This document shows, piece by piece, positions 63,336 to 64,000 of a stretch of 64,000 nt of DNA. The position numbers and the translations under genes were made by a program. The stretch's first letter is position 1; every line of letters begins with the position of its first letter. The notes beneath the pieces were generated by a model. The model was not told the DNA's origin, did no database searches, and saw only the letters and a program-made list of their open reading frames with translations. The stretch is from Nodosilinea sp. E11 (GTDB lineage Bacteria; Cyanobacteriota; Cyanobacteriia; Phormidesmidales; Phormidesmidaceae), in contig NZ_CP136520.1 of assembly GCF_032813545.1 (NCBI RefSeq), positions 3,342,001-3,406,000 on the forward strand, in the 5' to 3' direction.

Positions 63336-63980
63336 ATGGGAGTTTTTCTTTACTTTTTGCGCCATGGTCAAACGGCCTATAGCCTCACGGGGGGCTATTG
63401 TGGCATGCCCGAAAACGACCCTGGCCTGACTCCCGAGGGTATTGCCATGGCCCAGGAGTTTGCGGAGACCTATGCCCACCTGCCCTGGAGCGCTGCCTAT
63501 GTCAGTCCCCTGCGGCGAGCGGTCGAAACCGCTCGCCCCCTGTGCGAACTGATCGGGATGGAGATGCAGCTGCGCGACGGGCTGCGGGAAGTGATGTATG
63601 GCCGTTGGGAGGGTATGCACCCTACGGTGGTCGATCGGGAACACCACGATGAGTATGTGGCCTGGCTGACCGACCCCGCTTGGTATGCGCCCGTTGGCGG
63701 CGAACGGGCCGTAGATATTGCCCGCCGCTCAGCTCAGGTGCTCGATGAAATTGAGCGCAATCATATCAGCGGGCATATTTTAATTGTTTCGCATAAAGCC
63801 ACCATTCGCATTATGCTGTGCACGCTGCTGGGCATTGATGTGGGTCGCTATCGCGATCGCCTCGATATGCCGGTAGCAGCTGTCAGCGTGGTGGAGTTGG
63901 GCAACCGAGGGCCGTTGTTTCACACCATTGCCGATCGCTCTCACCTAAGCGATCAGCTGCGATCGCTCCCCTGCACCTGA
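63336..63980 (+). CDS. histidine phosphatase family protein
   Basis: 214 residues. The catalytic RHG motif is FLRHGQTAYS at 8-17, with YVSPLRRAVETARPL (second Arg), the acid in MYGRWEG and HILIVSHKATIRIML carrying the second His. This is the phosphoglycerate-mutase-like branch; substrate unknown. The start has no strong ribosome-binding site. Confidence 0.9.
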   Translation: MGVFLYFLRHGQTAYSLTGGYCGMPENDPGLTPEGIAMAQEFAETYAHLPWSAAYVSPLRRAVETARPLCELIGMEMQLRDGLREVMYGRWEGMHPTVVDREHHDEYVAWLTDPAWYAPVGGERAVDIARRSAQVLDEIERNHISGHILIVSHKATIRIMLCTLLGIDVGRYRDRLDMPVAAVSVVELGNRGPLFHTIADRSHLSDQLRSLPCT

Positions 63981-64000
63981 GGACAAGCACCCTATGCCCC

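Overview
The window is cyanobacterial chromosome, most like a filamentous Leptolyngbya/Nodosilinea-type organism. The evidence is the very frequent HIP1 octamer GCGATCGC, the cyanobacteria-specific PanC-Cmk fusion, a DUF4278 protein, an SphS-like kinase, HpsJ-like proteins and a cyanoexosortase with a PTPA-type sorting signal. The genus is inferred; no rRNA is present.

Left arm (1-30.9 kb). A minus-strand block holds a partial TerB/DUF697-like membrane protein, a CPBP protease, a DUF2267 protein, a CapA-like phosphoesterase and an ammonium transporter. After a decayed 1-kb stretch comes a four-gene exosortase mini-locus (9.8-12.9 kb). Next are a copper amine oxidase, a phytanoyl-CoA-dioxygenase-family enzyme and a solute-binding-fold protein, then a second DUF2267 gene behind a MITE. 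The 19-22 kb part is rearranged: an XRE regulator with operator-like repeats, a broken REP-associated (RAYT) transposase with REP-like palindromes scattered around it, and an AT-rich pair made of an HNH nuclease with a phosphorothioate-sensing-like N-terminus and a frameshifted membrane protein. An NAD(P)-binding protein, a VWA/MerR pair, a 1245-residue membrane GATase/SIS protein and a LuxR-type regulator follow.

Central element (31,008-49,344). A 50-bp direct repeat of the 3' part of tRNA-Cys(GCA) bounds an 18.3-kb integrative element. The integrase lies next to the intact tRNA. Two plus-strand operons encode a glycine-zipper protein, membrane proteins, a duplicated-domain protein, a phage-type tail-fibre protein and a membrane FHA protein. 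A minus-strand operon adds more membrane proteins. A control region (XRE repressor, large operator, early terminator) precedes a replication/recombination operon (DUF3854-VapE helicase with iteron-like repeats, HNH, ASCH, an excisionase-like protein). I recognise no terminase, portal, major capsid protein or conjugation gene, so this is either a satellite or an undescribed type of viral or particle-forming element. It is the main discovery candidate.

Right arm (49.4-64 kb). Ordinary housekeeping genes: creatininase family, DUF4278, SphS-like kinase, RluB/RsuA pseudouridine synthase, RodZ-like, prohibitin-like, purM, rlpA, panC-cmk, aroE, a class A beta-lactamase-fold protein, a beta-barrel-like protein, recR (apparently with an AUC start) and a histidine phosphatase.
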